A stretch of 64,000 nucleotides of DNA, from assembly GCA_016795565.1 (NCBI GenBank), contig JAEUGW010000004.1, positions 52,471-116,470 on the forward strand, given 5' to 3'. Shown in pieces: positions 16,270-24,426 of this stretch (the stretch's first letter is position 1; each line of letters begins with the position of its first letter). Both the position numbers and the translations under genes were made by a program. The stretch comes from Opitutaceae bacterium (GTDB lineage Bacteria > Verrucomicrobiota > Verrucomicrobiia > Opitutales > Opitutaceae). The notes below the pieces were generated by a model that was not told where the DNA came from, made no database searches, and worked only from the letters and a program-made list of their open reading frames with translations.

Positions 16270-19245
16270 ATGAAAAACATCCCCCTGCTCCTGGCGGCCT
16301 GCGTCGCCCTCCTGCCCGCCGCCCTCACCGCCCAGGGCACCGCCACGGTGCCGGCCTCCGCGCCCGCCGCCGCCGCCGCCCGCCTCAAGGCCGGCGATGT
16401 CGCCCCCGAGTTCAGCGTCATCGGGCCGAAGGGCGAGGCGATCAAGCTCTCCGACTACCGCGGCAAGATCGTCATCGTGGACGTCTCGGCCACCTGGTGC
16501 GGCCCCTGCCAGGCGGCCATGCCGAACAACGATCGCGTCTACCGGAAATACCGCGACCAAGGGGTGGAATTGCTCGGCATCACCGCCGACGACTCGCGCG
16601 AAGCTTATGACGGCTGGATCAAGCGCAACACCGGCAAATACGCCTTCACCATGGCCTTTGACCTGCCCGGCCGGGCCAACTGGAAGGACTCGGCCTTCAA
16701 TACCGGCTACAACGTCACCGGCTTCCCGACCATGTTTGTCATCGGCCGCGACGGCAAGGTGGCGGAGATCGTGAGCGGGGGTGGTTCCGGGGATGACTAC
16801 CGCCTCGAATACGCCCTGGCCCGCCTCGGCGTGAAGGTTGACCTCGCCTCCATCCCGCCCGAGCCGAAGAAGGATCCGGGTGCGCCGAAGGTCATCCCCG
16901 CGTCCGGCAAGACCATGGCGGTGCCGATGGGCGGCGGTGGCAATGACTTCCCGCCCGCCAAGTTCGGCACAGTCAGCCGCGGCCAGGCGGTGCCCGATTT
17001 CAACCTGCCCGGCGCCGACGGCAAGCCGGTCGCCTTCTCCTCCTTCGCCGGCCAGCCCGCGTTCGTGCATTTCTGCACCGGCAGCGGCCCGCAGCCGTGG
17101 GTCGCGAAGGTCGCCTCGACCTACCGGAGCCAGGGTCTGCGGACCCTCGTGGTGTTCGCGGCGACGGAGCGCGCGGATTTCGACAAGTGGGTCGCCGCCA
17201 ATCCGGCGCCCGGCTTCACCGTGGTGTGGGATCCGGCCGGCAAGGCCTGGGGCGAGGGCGTGGCCAACACGCACTTCGGCATCGGCATGTTCCCGGCCTC
17301 GTTCGCGGCCGGCGCCGACGGCAAGCTCGTCACCGGCGCGATCGGTTTCGGCGCGCGCGCCGAGGCGATCGCTCTCATGGGCCTCATGGGCGCGAAGGTG
17401 AAGCTGACCGAGGAGGACTTCGCGGCCGTGCGCAAGGTCGCACAGGAAGTGATGGCCTCCCGCGGTGGCGGCATGACGCCGGCGAAGCCCGTCGACGGCA
17501 AGGCGACGGCACCCAAGATGGCCACGCTCGCCGCCGGGGCCGTGGCGCCGGACTTCGTGATGCGCGACATCCACGACAAGGAGGTCCGCCTCGCCGACTT
17601 CAAGGGCAAGGTCGTCATCCTCGACTTCTGGGCCACCTGGTGCGGTCCGTGCATCGCCTCGTTCCCGCACACCCAGAAGGTCGCCGCCAAATACAAGGAC
17701 CAGGGCGTCGTCGTCGTCGCCTCGGGCACCAGCGACACCATCGCCAAGTTCAAGGAGTGGATCCCGAAGAACTCGCCCAAGTATCCCGATCTGGTCTGGG
17801 CCTTCGATCCCCACGAGCGCGGCGCCGCCACCTTTGCCGAGCGCGCCTCCAGCAAGCTTTACCACGTCTCCGGCATCCCGACGCAGTTCGTGATCGGCCG
17901 CGACGGCAAGATCGTGGCCACCATCGTCGGCAACGGCGGCGAGGGCGACACCCGCACCGAGGGCGCGCTCGCCCTGGCCGGGGTGAAGGTGGACGACGCC
18001 ACCGCCGCCAAGGGCCGCTCGGCCCTGCAGGCCGACATCGACGAGGCCAAGGAACGCGCGAAAGAGGCGGCCGACGAGGTGCTCAACCCCAAGCCGGCTT
18101 TCCGCGAGAATTTCGGCAAGCTCAAGGCCGGCACACCCGTGCCGGATCTCGCGCTGGAGGATGCCGCCGGGCAGCCGGTGCAGTTTTCCACGCTCACCAA
18201 GGGCAAGACCACCGTGATGACCGTCTGGTTCGGCAGCAACGGCCCGACCGGAGAGGATCTGGCCTTCATGGAATCGTGGGCGAAGCGCTACGCCGACCAG
18301 GGCGTCATGTTCCTGGGCTTCGCCGCCTACGGCTCGCGCGAGGACGCCGCCAAGTGGCGCGAGGCCAACGCGGGCAAGTTCAGCTTCCCGATCGTCACCG
18401 ACCCCGCCGGCGCGCCCCCGCGCCCGGGCAAGCAAATGGATGAGATGTCCGACGCCGAGAAGAAGGAATTCCAGGCCAAGTCCCGCGAGCACTACCAGAA
18501 GAACGCCGTGCTCCAGTTCACCGGCGGCGCGATGGCGCCCGTGCCGCACCACGTCGCGGTTGACGCGAAGGGCAACATGCTCGGCATCTTCTTCGGCCTG
18601 GGCGAGGCCAGCAAGGACTCGCTCGCCAACCTGCTCCTCCGCGCCGGCATCAAGCTCGCCCCCGAGGACATGCCGCGCAAGGTCTTCACCGCCGAGGAAA
18701 CCAAGGAAAAGCCGCCCGAGCCCCGGATCCCGATGCTCAAGGTCGGGGCGGCGGCGCCGGATTTCCCCGCCACCGATGCGGCCGGCAAGGCCGTGAAGCC
18801 CTCCGACTACCGCGGCAAGGTCGTCATCCTCGACTTCTGGGCCACCTGGTGCGGTCCGTGCATCGCCTCGATGCCGCACACCCAGGAGGTCGCCGCGCAC
18901 TACAAGGACCAGGGCGTCGTCGTCCTCGCCTCCTGCACCAGCGACACCCGCGCCAAGTTTGACGCCTGGGTGAAGCGCAACCAGGCGCAGTTTCCCGACA
19001 TCCTCTTCTCGCACGACCCGGAGGAGCGCGGCCCCAACCGCGCCTCGCACAAGCTCTACGGCGTGGGCGGCATCCCGCAGCAGTTCATCATCGATCGCGA
19101 GGGCAAGATTGTGGCGCTCGTGACCGGCTACATGAAGGGCGAGGCCCTGCTCGACGCCGCGCTGGCCCAGGCCGGCATCAAGGTGGATCCGGCCCTCATC
19201 GCCAAGGCGGCCGAGGATCAGAAAAAGCGCGACGCCATGCGCTGA
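16270..19245 (+). CDS. Exported protein with five thioredoxin/TlpA-like modules
   Basis: 991 residues with a signal peptide (ends near ALTAQ). Five TlpA/AhpC-like thioredoxin-fold modules follow. The first, third and fifth have an intact WCGPC redox motif (W at 76, 457 and 860). The second and fourth have degenerate equivalents (FCTGSGP near 268 and WFGSNGP near 653) and retain the rest of the fold, including cis-Pro-like GMFPASF and APVPHHV loops. Family members reduce or isomerise thiols in the periplasm. The alternation suggests catalytic modules interleaved with non-redox binding modules. A 57-bp stretch around the third and fifth active sites is identical in DNA (17605-17661 and 18814-18870), a sign of recent duplication or conversion. 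Confidence 0.9.
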   Translation: MKNIPLLLAACVALLPAALTAQGTATVPASAPAAAAARLKAGDVAPEFSVIGPKGEAIKLSDYRGKIVIVDVSATWCGPCQAAMPNNDRVYRKYRDQGVELLGITADDSREAYDGWIKRNTGKYAFTMAFDLPGRANWKDSAFNTGYNVTGFPTMFVIGRDGKVAEIVSGGGSGDDYRLEYALARLGVKVDLASIPPEPKKDPGAPKVIPASGKTMAVPMGGGGNDFPPAKFGTVSRGQAVPDFNLPGADGKPVAFSSFAGQPAFVHFCTGSGPQPWVAKVASTYRSQGLRTLVVFAATERADFDKWVAANPAPGFTVVWDPAGKAWGEGVANTHFGIGMFPASFAAGADGKLVTGAIGFGARAEAIALMGLMGAKVKLTEEDFAAVRKVAQEVMASRGGGMTPAKPVDGKATAPKMATLAAGAVAPDFVMRDIHDKEVRLADFKGKVVILDFWATWCGPCIASFPHTQKVAAKYKDQGVVVVASGTSDTIAKFKEWIPKNSPKYPDLVWAFDPHERGAATFAERASSKLYHVSGIPTQFVIGRDGKIVATIVGNGGEGDTRTEGALALAGVKVDDATAAKGRSALQADIDEAKERAKEAADEVLNPKPAFRENFGKLKAGTPVPDLALEDAAGQPVQFSTLTKGKTTVMTVWFGSNGPTGEDLAFMESWAKRYADQGVMFLGFAAYGSREDAAKWREANAGKFSFPIVTDPAGAPPRPGKQMDEMSDAEKKEFQAKSREHYQKNAVLQFTGGAMAPVPHHVAVDAKGNMLGIFFGLGEASKDSLANLLLRAGIKLAPEDMPRKVFTAEETKEKPPEPRIPMLKVGAAAPDFPATDAAGKAVKPSDYRGKVVILDFWATWCGPCIASMPHTQEVAAHYKDQGVVVLASCTSDTRAKFDAWVKRNQAQFPDILFSHDPEERGPNRASHKLYGVGGIPQQFIIDREGKIVALVTGYMKGEALLDAALAQAGIKVDPALIAKAAEDQKKRDAMR

Positions 19246-19267
19246 AGCTCCGCCGCCCGTCCCCGTC

Positions 19268-19504
19268 ATGGTCGCCGAACGCTACTGCCTGCTGCCCCGC
19301 CCGGTGGTCCCGGCGGCTCCGTCCCTGGAGCCGCTCACCGCGGCGGAGCAGGGCGTGCTGGCCTACGTCTGCGCCGGCTACAGCAACAAGGAAATCGCCG
19401 CCTTCCTCGACAAGGCCGAGCCGACCGTGAAGCACCAGGTCAGCTCCTGCCTGCGGAAGTTCGGCCTGTCCTCCCGCATGCGGCTCATGGCGGCGTTGCG
19501 GTAG
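19268..19504 (+). CDS. Small LuxR-type HTH protein
   Basis: 78 residues, essentially a short N-terminal tail followed by a GerE/LuxR helix-turn-helix (LTAAEQGVLAYVCAGYSNKE, EPTVKHQVSSCLRKFGLSSR). There is no receiver or ligand-binding domain. It begins 22 bp after the thioredoxin-like gene and ends about 70 bp before the M16 peptidase gene. Its near-duplicate, beheaded by an insertion sequence, lies at 11003. The two copies bracket the sigma/anti-sigma/receptor/thioredoxin genes. It probably binds DNA, but its targets are unknown. Confidence 0.85.
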   Translation: MVAERYCLLPRPVVPAAPSLEPLTAAEQGVLAYVCAGYSNKEIAAFLDKAEPTVKHQVSSCLRKFGLSSRMRLMAALR

Positions 19505-19576
19505 GCGCGGCTTCGGCCAGATAGGACACATGGCTCATGGCGCCCCCGTGCCTGGCTTGTTAGACTCTCATTTCCC

Positions 19577-22384
19577 ATGAAAATCCCCGCCTTCCTCCTG
19601 ACTGCCCTGCTGCTCACGCGGCTCGCCGCCGCGCCCAGCTTCCCGCAGGCCGGCAGCGACCTCCCGGCCGATCCGGCGGCGCGCTTCGGCACGCTGCCCA
19701 ACGGCGTCCGCTACGTCATCTACCCCAACAAGGAGCCGCAGGGCCGCGCCTCGCTCCGCCTGCTCGTCGAGGCCGGCTCGCTGCACGAAAAGGAGGACCA
19801 GCGCGGCGTTGCGCACTTCCTCGAGCACATGGCCTTCAACGGCAGCAAGCACTATGCGCCGGGCACGCTGGTCGAGTTTTTCCAGCGCATGGGCATGAGC
19901 TTCGGCGGCGACACCAACGCCTCCACTGGCTTCGACCGCACCCAATACATGCTGGAGCTCGCCCACCCCGACGCGAAGACCCTCGCCGAGGGCCTGCAGG
20001 TGCTGGCCGACGACGCGAGCGGCCTGCTGCTCCTCGATTCGGAAATAGACAAGGAGCGCGGCATCATCCTCAGCGAGAAGCGCGCCCGCGACAACGTGGG
20101 CTTCCGCACCTTCGTCGCCCAGTTCGAGTTCATGCTCGGCGACACCCTCCTGCCGAAGCGCATCCCCATCGGCCTGGTCGAGGTCATCGAGAAGGCGCCG
20201 CGCGCCCGCTTCACCGAGTTCTGGGACACCTGGTATCGCCCGGAGAAGCTGACCGTCGTCGCCGTCGGCGATTTCGATGCCGCCGCCGTGGAGCAGCAAG
20301 TCGCCGCGATGTTCACCCCGCTCACCGCCCGCGCCCCCGCGGCGCCGGAGCCCGTGATCGGGGCCGTGCCGTCGTTCACCGGCGTGCGGGCCTATTTTCA
20401 CGCCGAGCCCGAATCCCCGGCGACGAATGTCAGCATCACCTCCCTGACGCCGTATGTGGACCGGGCGGACAACGCCGCCAACCGCCTCAAGGAGCTGCCG
20501 CGCTCCATCGCCGTCGCCATGCTCAACCGCCGCTTCAGCGAGCTGGCGAAGCAGGAGGGTGCCCCCTTCAGCGCCGCCTCGGCCAGCGTCTCCGACGTCT
20601 TCCGCTTCATGCGCCAGGCGGATGTCAGCCTCACCTGCAAGCCCGGCCAGTGGACGGAAGCCCTCGCCGTCGGCGAGCAGGAGTTGCGCCGCGCCCTCGA
20701 GCACGGCTTCCAGCCTGGCGAGTTGAAGGAAATCGTCGCCACCTTTTCCAACAGCCTCGATCAGGCGGTGAAGACCGCCGCCACCCGCCGCTCCGGCGCG
20801 CTGGCCAACCAGATCCTCGGCAGCGTCGCCGACCGCGAGGTCTTCACTCATCCCGCCGCCGAGCGCGCCCTCTACCAGCCCGCCCTCGCCAAGGTCACCA
20901 CCGCCGACTGCCTCGCCGCACTCCGCGAAGCCTTTGCCGCGCCCGGTCGCTTCGTCCTGGTGACCGGCAACACCACCATTCCCGGCGACGCCGGGGCGGC
21001 CATCACCGCCGCGTATGAAAAATCCCGCGCCGCCACCGTCGCCGCGCCCGCCGTCCGGGCCGAAGCCGTGTGGGGCTACGCCGACTGGGGCCCGGCCGGC
21101 AAGGTCGCGAAGCGCGAGCACATCGCCGACCTCGATGTTGACCTCATCACCTTCGCCAACGGCGTCCGGCTGAACCTCAAGAAGACCGACTTCGAGGCCG
21201 GGCGCATCCGCGTCGGCGTCCGCGCCGGCAACGGCAGCATCACCGAGCCCGCCGGCCAGCGCGGCCTCGCCAACCTCGTCGGCGGCACCTTCGGCGCCGG
21301 CGGCCTGGGCAAGCACAGCGTGGACGAGCTCCGCCGCATCCTGGCCGGCAAGAATGTCGGCGCCCAGCTCCAGCCCCTGGCCGACACCTTCCAGCTCACC
21401 GGCAACACCACGCCCGGCGACCTGACGCTGCAGCTCCAGCTCATCGCCGCGCAGCTCACCGACGCCGGCTGGCGTCCCGAGGCGCTGCGCCAGGCCCGCA
21501 AGGGTCTTGAGCAGATGTATCTCGGCTTCGCCCACACGGCCAACGGCCCGATGGCCACCGACGTCGCCAACCTGCTCGCCAACGGCGACCCCCGCTTCGG
21601 CCTGCCGGCCAAGGAGGTCATGCTCTCCCGCAACCTCGACGAGGCCAGGGCCTGGCTGGCCCCGCAGCTCGCGCGCGGCGCGCTCGAGGTCTCCATCGTC
21701 GGCGACCTCGACATCGAGGCCGCCATCGCCGCCGTGGCGCAGACGCTCGGCGCCCTCCCGGCCCGCGAGGCCAAGCCCGCGCTCGACGAGCTGAAGAAGG
21801 TGGCCTTCCCCGCCACGCCCTTCGCCAAGACCTACACCATCACCTCCGAGATCCCGAAGGGCAACGTCGTCGTCTATTGGCCCACGACCGACGGCCTGGA
21901 TGTGCAGCGCGCCCGCCGGCTGTCCCTGCTGACCACCGTGCTCAACGATCGCCTGCGCGTGAAGATCCGCGAGGAAGTCGCCGGCACCTACAGCCCCAGC
22001 GCCGGCAGCAGCGCGAGCGACACCTTCCCCGGCTACGGCTACATCCAGGCCGGCTGCGTGGTCGAGCCCGCCCAGGCGGACAAGATCCGCGAGATGATCG
22101 TCGCCATCGGCGACGACCTGGCCACGAACGGCGTGACCGCGGACGAGCTCAACCGCGCCCGCCAGCCCGTGCTGACGGCCGCCCGTGAATCCGTCCGCAC
22201 GAACAATTACTGGGGCGGCAACGTGCTCGCCCGCGCGCAGGAGAAACCCGAGGTGCTCGACTGGGCCCGCACGCGCCTGCCCGACCTCGAGGCCATCACC
22301 GCCGCCGAGCTCAGCGCGCTGGCGAAGACCTACCTCGGCAAGGACCGCGCCTCCCGCGTCACGATCCTGCCCGCCGCGAAGTAA
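19577..22384 (+). CDS. Exported M16 (insulinase/pitrilysin) zinc protease
   Basis: 935 residues with a signal peptide (MKIPAFLLTALLLTRLAAA). The N-terminal M16 domain has the inverted zinc motif HFLEH (H80, E83, H84) and the downstream acidic helix EIDKERGIILSEKR that supplies the third ligand. A second M16 half (about 510-930) lacks the zinc motif, as is normal for the non-catalytic half, and carries the RxxY-type region YSPSAGSS. Such proteases degrade unfolded or small peptides in the periplasm. It is the last gene of the cassette and is followed by a strong terminator. It could digest receptor-imported peptides or damaged proteins. Confidence 0.93.
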   Translation: MKIPAFLLTALLLTRLAAAPSFPQAGSDLPADPAARFGTLPNGVRYVIYPNKEPQGRASLRLLVEAGSLHEKEDQRGVAHFLEHMAFNGSKHYAPGTLVEFFQRMGMSFGGDTNASTGFDRTQYMLELAHPDAKTLAEGLQVLADDASGLLLLDSEIDKERGIILSEKRARDNVGFRTFVAQFEFMLGDTLLPKRIPIGLVEVIEKAPRARFTEFWDTWYRPEKLTVVAVGDFDAAAVEQQVAAMFTPLTARAPAAPEPVIGAVPSFTGVRAYFHAEPESPATNVSITSLTPYVDRADNAANRLKELPRSIAVAMLNRRFSELAKQEGAPFSAASASVSDVFRFMRQADVSLTCKPGQWTEALAVGEQELRRALEHGFQPGELKEIVATFSNSLDQAVKTAATRRSGALANQILGSVADREVFTHPAAERALYQPALAKVTTADCLAALREAFAAPGRFVLVTGNTTIPGDAGAAITAAYEKSRAATVAAPAVRAEAVWGYADWGPAGKVAKREHIADLDVDLITFANGVRLNLKKTDFEAGRIRVGVRAGNGSITEPAGQRGLANLVGGTFGAGGLGKHSVDELRRILAGKNVGAQLQPLADTFQLTGNTTPGDLTLQLQLIAAQLTDAGWRPEALRQARKGLEQMYLGFAHTANGPMATDVANLLANGDPRFGLPAKEVMLSRNLDEARAWLAPQLARGALEVSIVGDLDIEAAIAAVAQTLGALPAREAKPALDELKKVAFPATPFAKTYTITSEIPKGNVVVYWPTTDGLDVQRARRLSLLTTVLNDRLRVKIREEVAGTYSPSAGSSASDTFPGYGYIQAGCVVEPAQADKIREMIVAIGDDLATNGVTADELNRARQPVLTAARESVRTNNYWGGNVLARAQEKPEVLDWARTRLPDLEAITAAELSALAKTYLGKDRASRVTILPAAK

Positions 22385-22412
22385 CACTTGTTCCTAGTTC
22401 AGTGTGTGTTGA

Positions 22413-22449
22413 CGCGCCCGCCGGGAAACCGGCGGGCGCGTTATTTTTG
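22413..22449 (+). terminator. Rho-independent terminator
   Basis: A 12-bp perfect GC stem (22413-22424 with 22429-22440), a GAAA tetraloop and the T-rich tail TTATTTTTG, 28 bp after the M16 protease stop. It ends the plus-strand cassette. Confidence 0.88.
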
Positions 22450-22517
22450 CCGGCCGTATTTTTGCCCGCGGATTCTCCGGATAACCCCGGATGAATGGCT
22501 CGGGTGGAATCACGCGC

Positions 22518-22560
22518 ACCCCGGAAATATGTAATACAATGCGTTACATATTTCCGGGGT
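22518..22560. promoter_or_regulatory. Perfect 17-bp-arm palindrome upstream of HD gene
   Basis: ACCCCGGAAATATGTAA (22518-22534) and its exact complement (22544-22560) flank a 9-base loop, TACAATGCG. The inner 17-bp core GTAATACAATGCGTTAC has the same spacing as palindromes at 9608, 39288 and 53837. It lies 46 bp before the HD-domain start codon, where an operator would be expected. As RNA it would form a strong hairpin but has no U-tract. Confidence 0.5.
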
Positions 22561-22605
22561 GGAGCGGGGCTTGCGGTGGGGCGGGGCGGGAGGTTTGCTG
22601 GTGAC

Positions 22606-23241
22606 ATGACGATGGATATGGCCGAACTGGAGCGTCGTTGCGGGGAGAAGCTCGCCGCCGCAGGTGGCGATGCGGCGCACGGGCTGGAGCATGTGCGGCG
22701 CGTCGTGACGAACGCGCGGGCGCTGGCTGCGACGGAGGGCGCGCGGCTGGAGATCGTGCTGCCGGCGGCGTGGCTGCATGACTGCGTCAGCGTGCCGAAG
22801 GATTCGCCGCTACGCGCGGCGGCGTCGCGGCTGGCGGCGGCGCAGGCGGTGGAATGGCTGCGGGAGTGGGGCTGGCCGGAGGTGCTGCTGCCCGACATCG
22901 CGCACGCCATCGAGGCGCACAGCTTCAGCGCGGGAATCGCGCCGCGCACCATCGAGGCCAAGGTCGTGCAGGATGCCGACCGGCTCGACGCGCTCGGCGC
23001 GGTGGGGCTGGCGCGGTGCCTGATGTTGGGAGGCGAACTTGGTCGGCCGCTGTATGCGGCGCTGGATCCGTTCTGCGAGCAGCGTCCGCCGGATGACCGG
23101 GCGGCCTGCGTGGATCACTTTTACGCGAAGCTGCTCACGCTGGAGGACACAATGCAGACGGCGGGCGGGCGGGCCGAGGCCCGGCGGCGGACGGAATTCC
23201 TGCGGCAGTTTCTGGCGGAGCTGCGCCGGGAATTGGCGTAG
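22606..23241 (+). CDS. HD-domain phosphohydrolase
   Basis: 211 residues from ATG 22606, preceded by GGAGG about 13 bp upstream; the frame extends 5' through the palindrome but that part is not credible. The metal-binding pattern is visible: His in GLEHVRRV (29), HD in AAWLHDC (58-59), later His in IEAHSF and Asp in VVQDADRLDALG. This resembles the YedJ/YpgQ-type cytosolic HD hydrolases acting on phosphate monoesters or nucleotides; the substrate is unknown. It stands alone, convergent with the pilus genes, whose last stop is only 25 bp away. Confidence 0.88.
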   Translation: MTMDMAELERRCGEKLAAAGGDAAHGLEHVRRVVTNARALAATEGARLEIVLPAAWLHDCVSVPKDSPLRAAASRLAAAQAVEWLREWGWPEVLLPDIAHAIEAHSFSAGIAPRTIEAKVVQDADRLDALGAVGLARCLMLGGELGRPLYAALDPFCEQRPPDDRAACVDHFYAKLLTLEDTMQTAGGRAEARRRTEFLRQFLAELRRELA

Positions 23242-23266
23242 CGGCGGGGCCTGGCCGTCGCGGCGG

Positions 23267-23806
23267 TCACAGCCGCAGCGGGACGCTGAGGCTGGCCTGG
23301 TTCAGCTCGAGGGTGAACTCGGCGGTGTTGAGGCCGACCAGCTTCAGGTAGATGGGGCGGTCCTTGGGGCCGACCGTGATGATGTCACCGACTTTGCAGG
23401 GGATGTTGTTGACCGTCAGGTTGGGCACGCCGTTGCGGATGATGACGCCGCTGATTTTCAGCGTGGCGGCGTATTTGCGGAGGGTGTCGATGTCGCTGAG
23501 GTCGGCGGCCTCGGGGACGAGGATGCTCTCGGTGTTGTCCGGCGTGGTGGCGGGCAGGGTCTCGTCGGCCGGGACCTGCGGGCTTTGGTAGAAGGGATTC
23601 TGCGGGATGGCGGGCAGGGGGGTCGGGTGCAGTCGCTGGTCGAGCAGGGCGCTGATGCGGGCGCGGGTGAGGTTGTAGCGGTCGGTGACGCGCTTGACGT
23701 CGGCGGCGTTGGCCGGGCTGCCCGGCTCGGCGGCGGGCAAGAACGCCGGGGCGAGAACGGAGGCAAGCAGGCCGAGCGTGGCGAGCAGGCGGGGGAGGGT
23801 GCTCAT
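23267..23806 (-). CDS. PilP-like periplasmic pilus assembly protein
   Basis: 179 residues with a signal peptide (MSTLPRLLATLGLLASVLAPAFLPA), a helical segment and a Pro-rich linker. The small C-terminal beta domain reads KISGVIIRNGVPNLTVNN, then KVGDIITVGP and VGLNTAEFTLELN. That beta pattern resembles PilP/GspC HR domains that dock the inner-membrane PilMNO complex to the secretin. Its start overlaps the PilO-like stop (ATGA), so it is the last gene of the PilMN-PilO-PilP unit. No PilQ secretin follows, which is unusual. The assignment rests on position and shape and is weaker than for the two genes upstream. Confidence 0.62.
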   Translation of the reverse strand: MSTLPRLLATLGLLASVLAPAFLPAAEPGSPANAADVKRVTDRYNLTRARISALLDQRLHPTPLPAIPQNPFYQSPQVPADETLPATTPDNTESILVPEAADLSDIDTLRKYAATLKISGVIIRNGVPNLTVNNIPCKVGDIITVGPKDRPIYLKLVGLNTAEFTLELNQASLSVPLRL

Positions 23807-24426
23807 GGGTGGGCGAGCATTTCGAGGGTGAGGTCGAGCGTGATGAGGCTGGTGCCGGGGGCGGGGGCGGCGGCCGCACCGGGGGCGGCGGGTTGGCCGG
23901 CGGGGCCGGCCGCGGGCTCGTTGGCGGTGCCGGCCTGGGTCAGGGCGAAGTTCTGGATCTTGAATTGGCGCGGGCCGGTCTCGAGTTCGCGCAGGAAGCG
24001 GAGGATCTGGCGGTAGGAGCCGGTGGTGCGGAGGGTGAAGGGCACGGTCTTGTAGGCCTGCTCGGGCGGCGGGGGCATGGAGCTGAGCTGGTTCAGCGCC
24101 TGCAGGCGGATGCGGCTGGCGGTCTCGAGCTGGTAGAAGTAGCCGTTGTTTTCGGGCAGGTCGCCTTCGCGGACCAGGTTGTTGTCAATGTAGGCGAGGG
24201 CTTCCTTCACGGTGGCCAGCTCGGCGGTGATGCGGCCGTGGTTGGTGAGGGACTGGAGCATGTCCTCGCCGCTGCGCTGCAGGGTCTGGTAGCCGGCGGA
24301 GGTTTCCTGGTGGCGCCGCCAGATGAAATAATTGGCGACCCACAGCAGGATGGCCAGCGCGCTGGCGGCGATGACGAAGGGATAGCGGCGGCAGGTGCCG
24401 AGCACGGCGTGCAGGAGGGCGTTCAC
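23803..24426 (-). CDS. pilO: PilO-like pilus assembly protein
   Basis: 207 residues from GTG 24426, which overlaps the previous stop (GTGA). A single N-terminal membrane helix (about 14-33, FVIAASALAILLWVANYFIW) is followed by a coiled-coil segment and an alpha/beta ferredoxin-like domain (PFTLRTTGSYRQILRFLREL), as in PilO. A low-complexity Ala/Pro linker lies near the C-terminus before a final strand (ITLDLTLEMLAHP). PilO pairs with PilN in the inner-membrane alignment complex of type IV pili or type II secretion. Longer frames starting as far up as 24975 are shadows inside the PilM-PilN gene. Confidence 0.8.
   Translation of the reverse strand: MNALLHAVLGTCRRYPFVIAASALAILLWVANYFIWRRHQETSAGYQTLQRSGEDMLQSLTNHGRITAELATVKEALAYIDNNLVREGDLPENNGYFYQLETASRIRLQALNQLSSMPPPPEQAYKTVPFTLRTTGSYRQILRFLRELETGPRQFKIQNFALTQAGTANEPAAGPAGQPAAPGAAAAPAPGTSLITLDLTLEMLAHP

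Noticed and set aside
16252..19269. A 1005-codon minus-strand open frame
   Set aside because: Mirror of the thioredoxin-like gene, which has a signal peptide and three WCGPC motifs on the plus strand.
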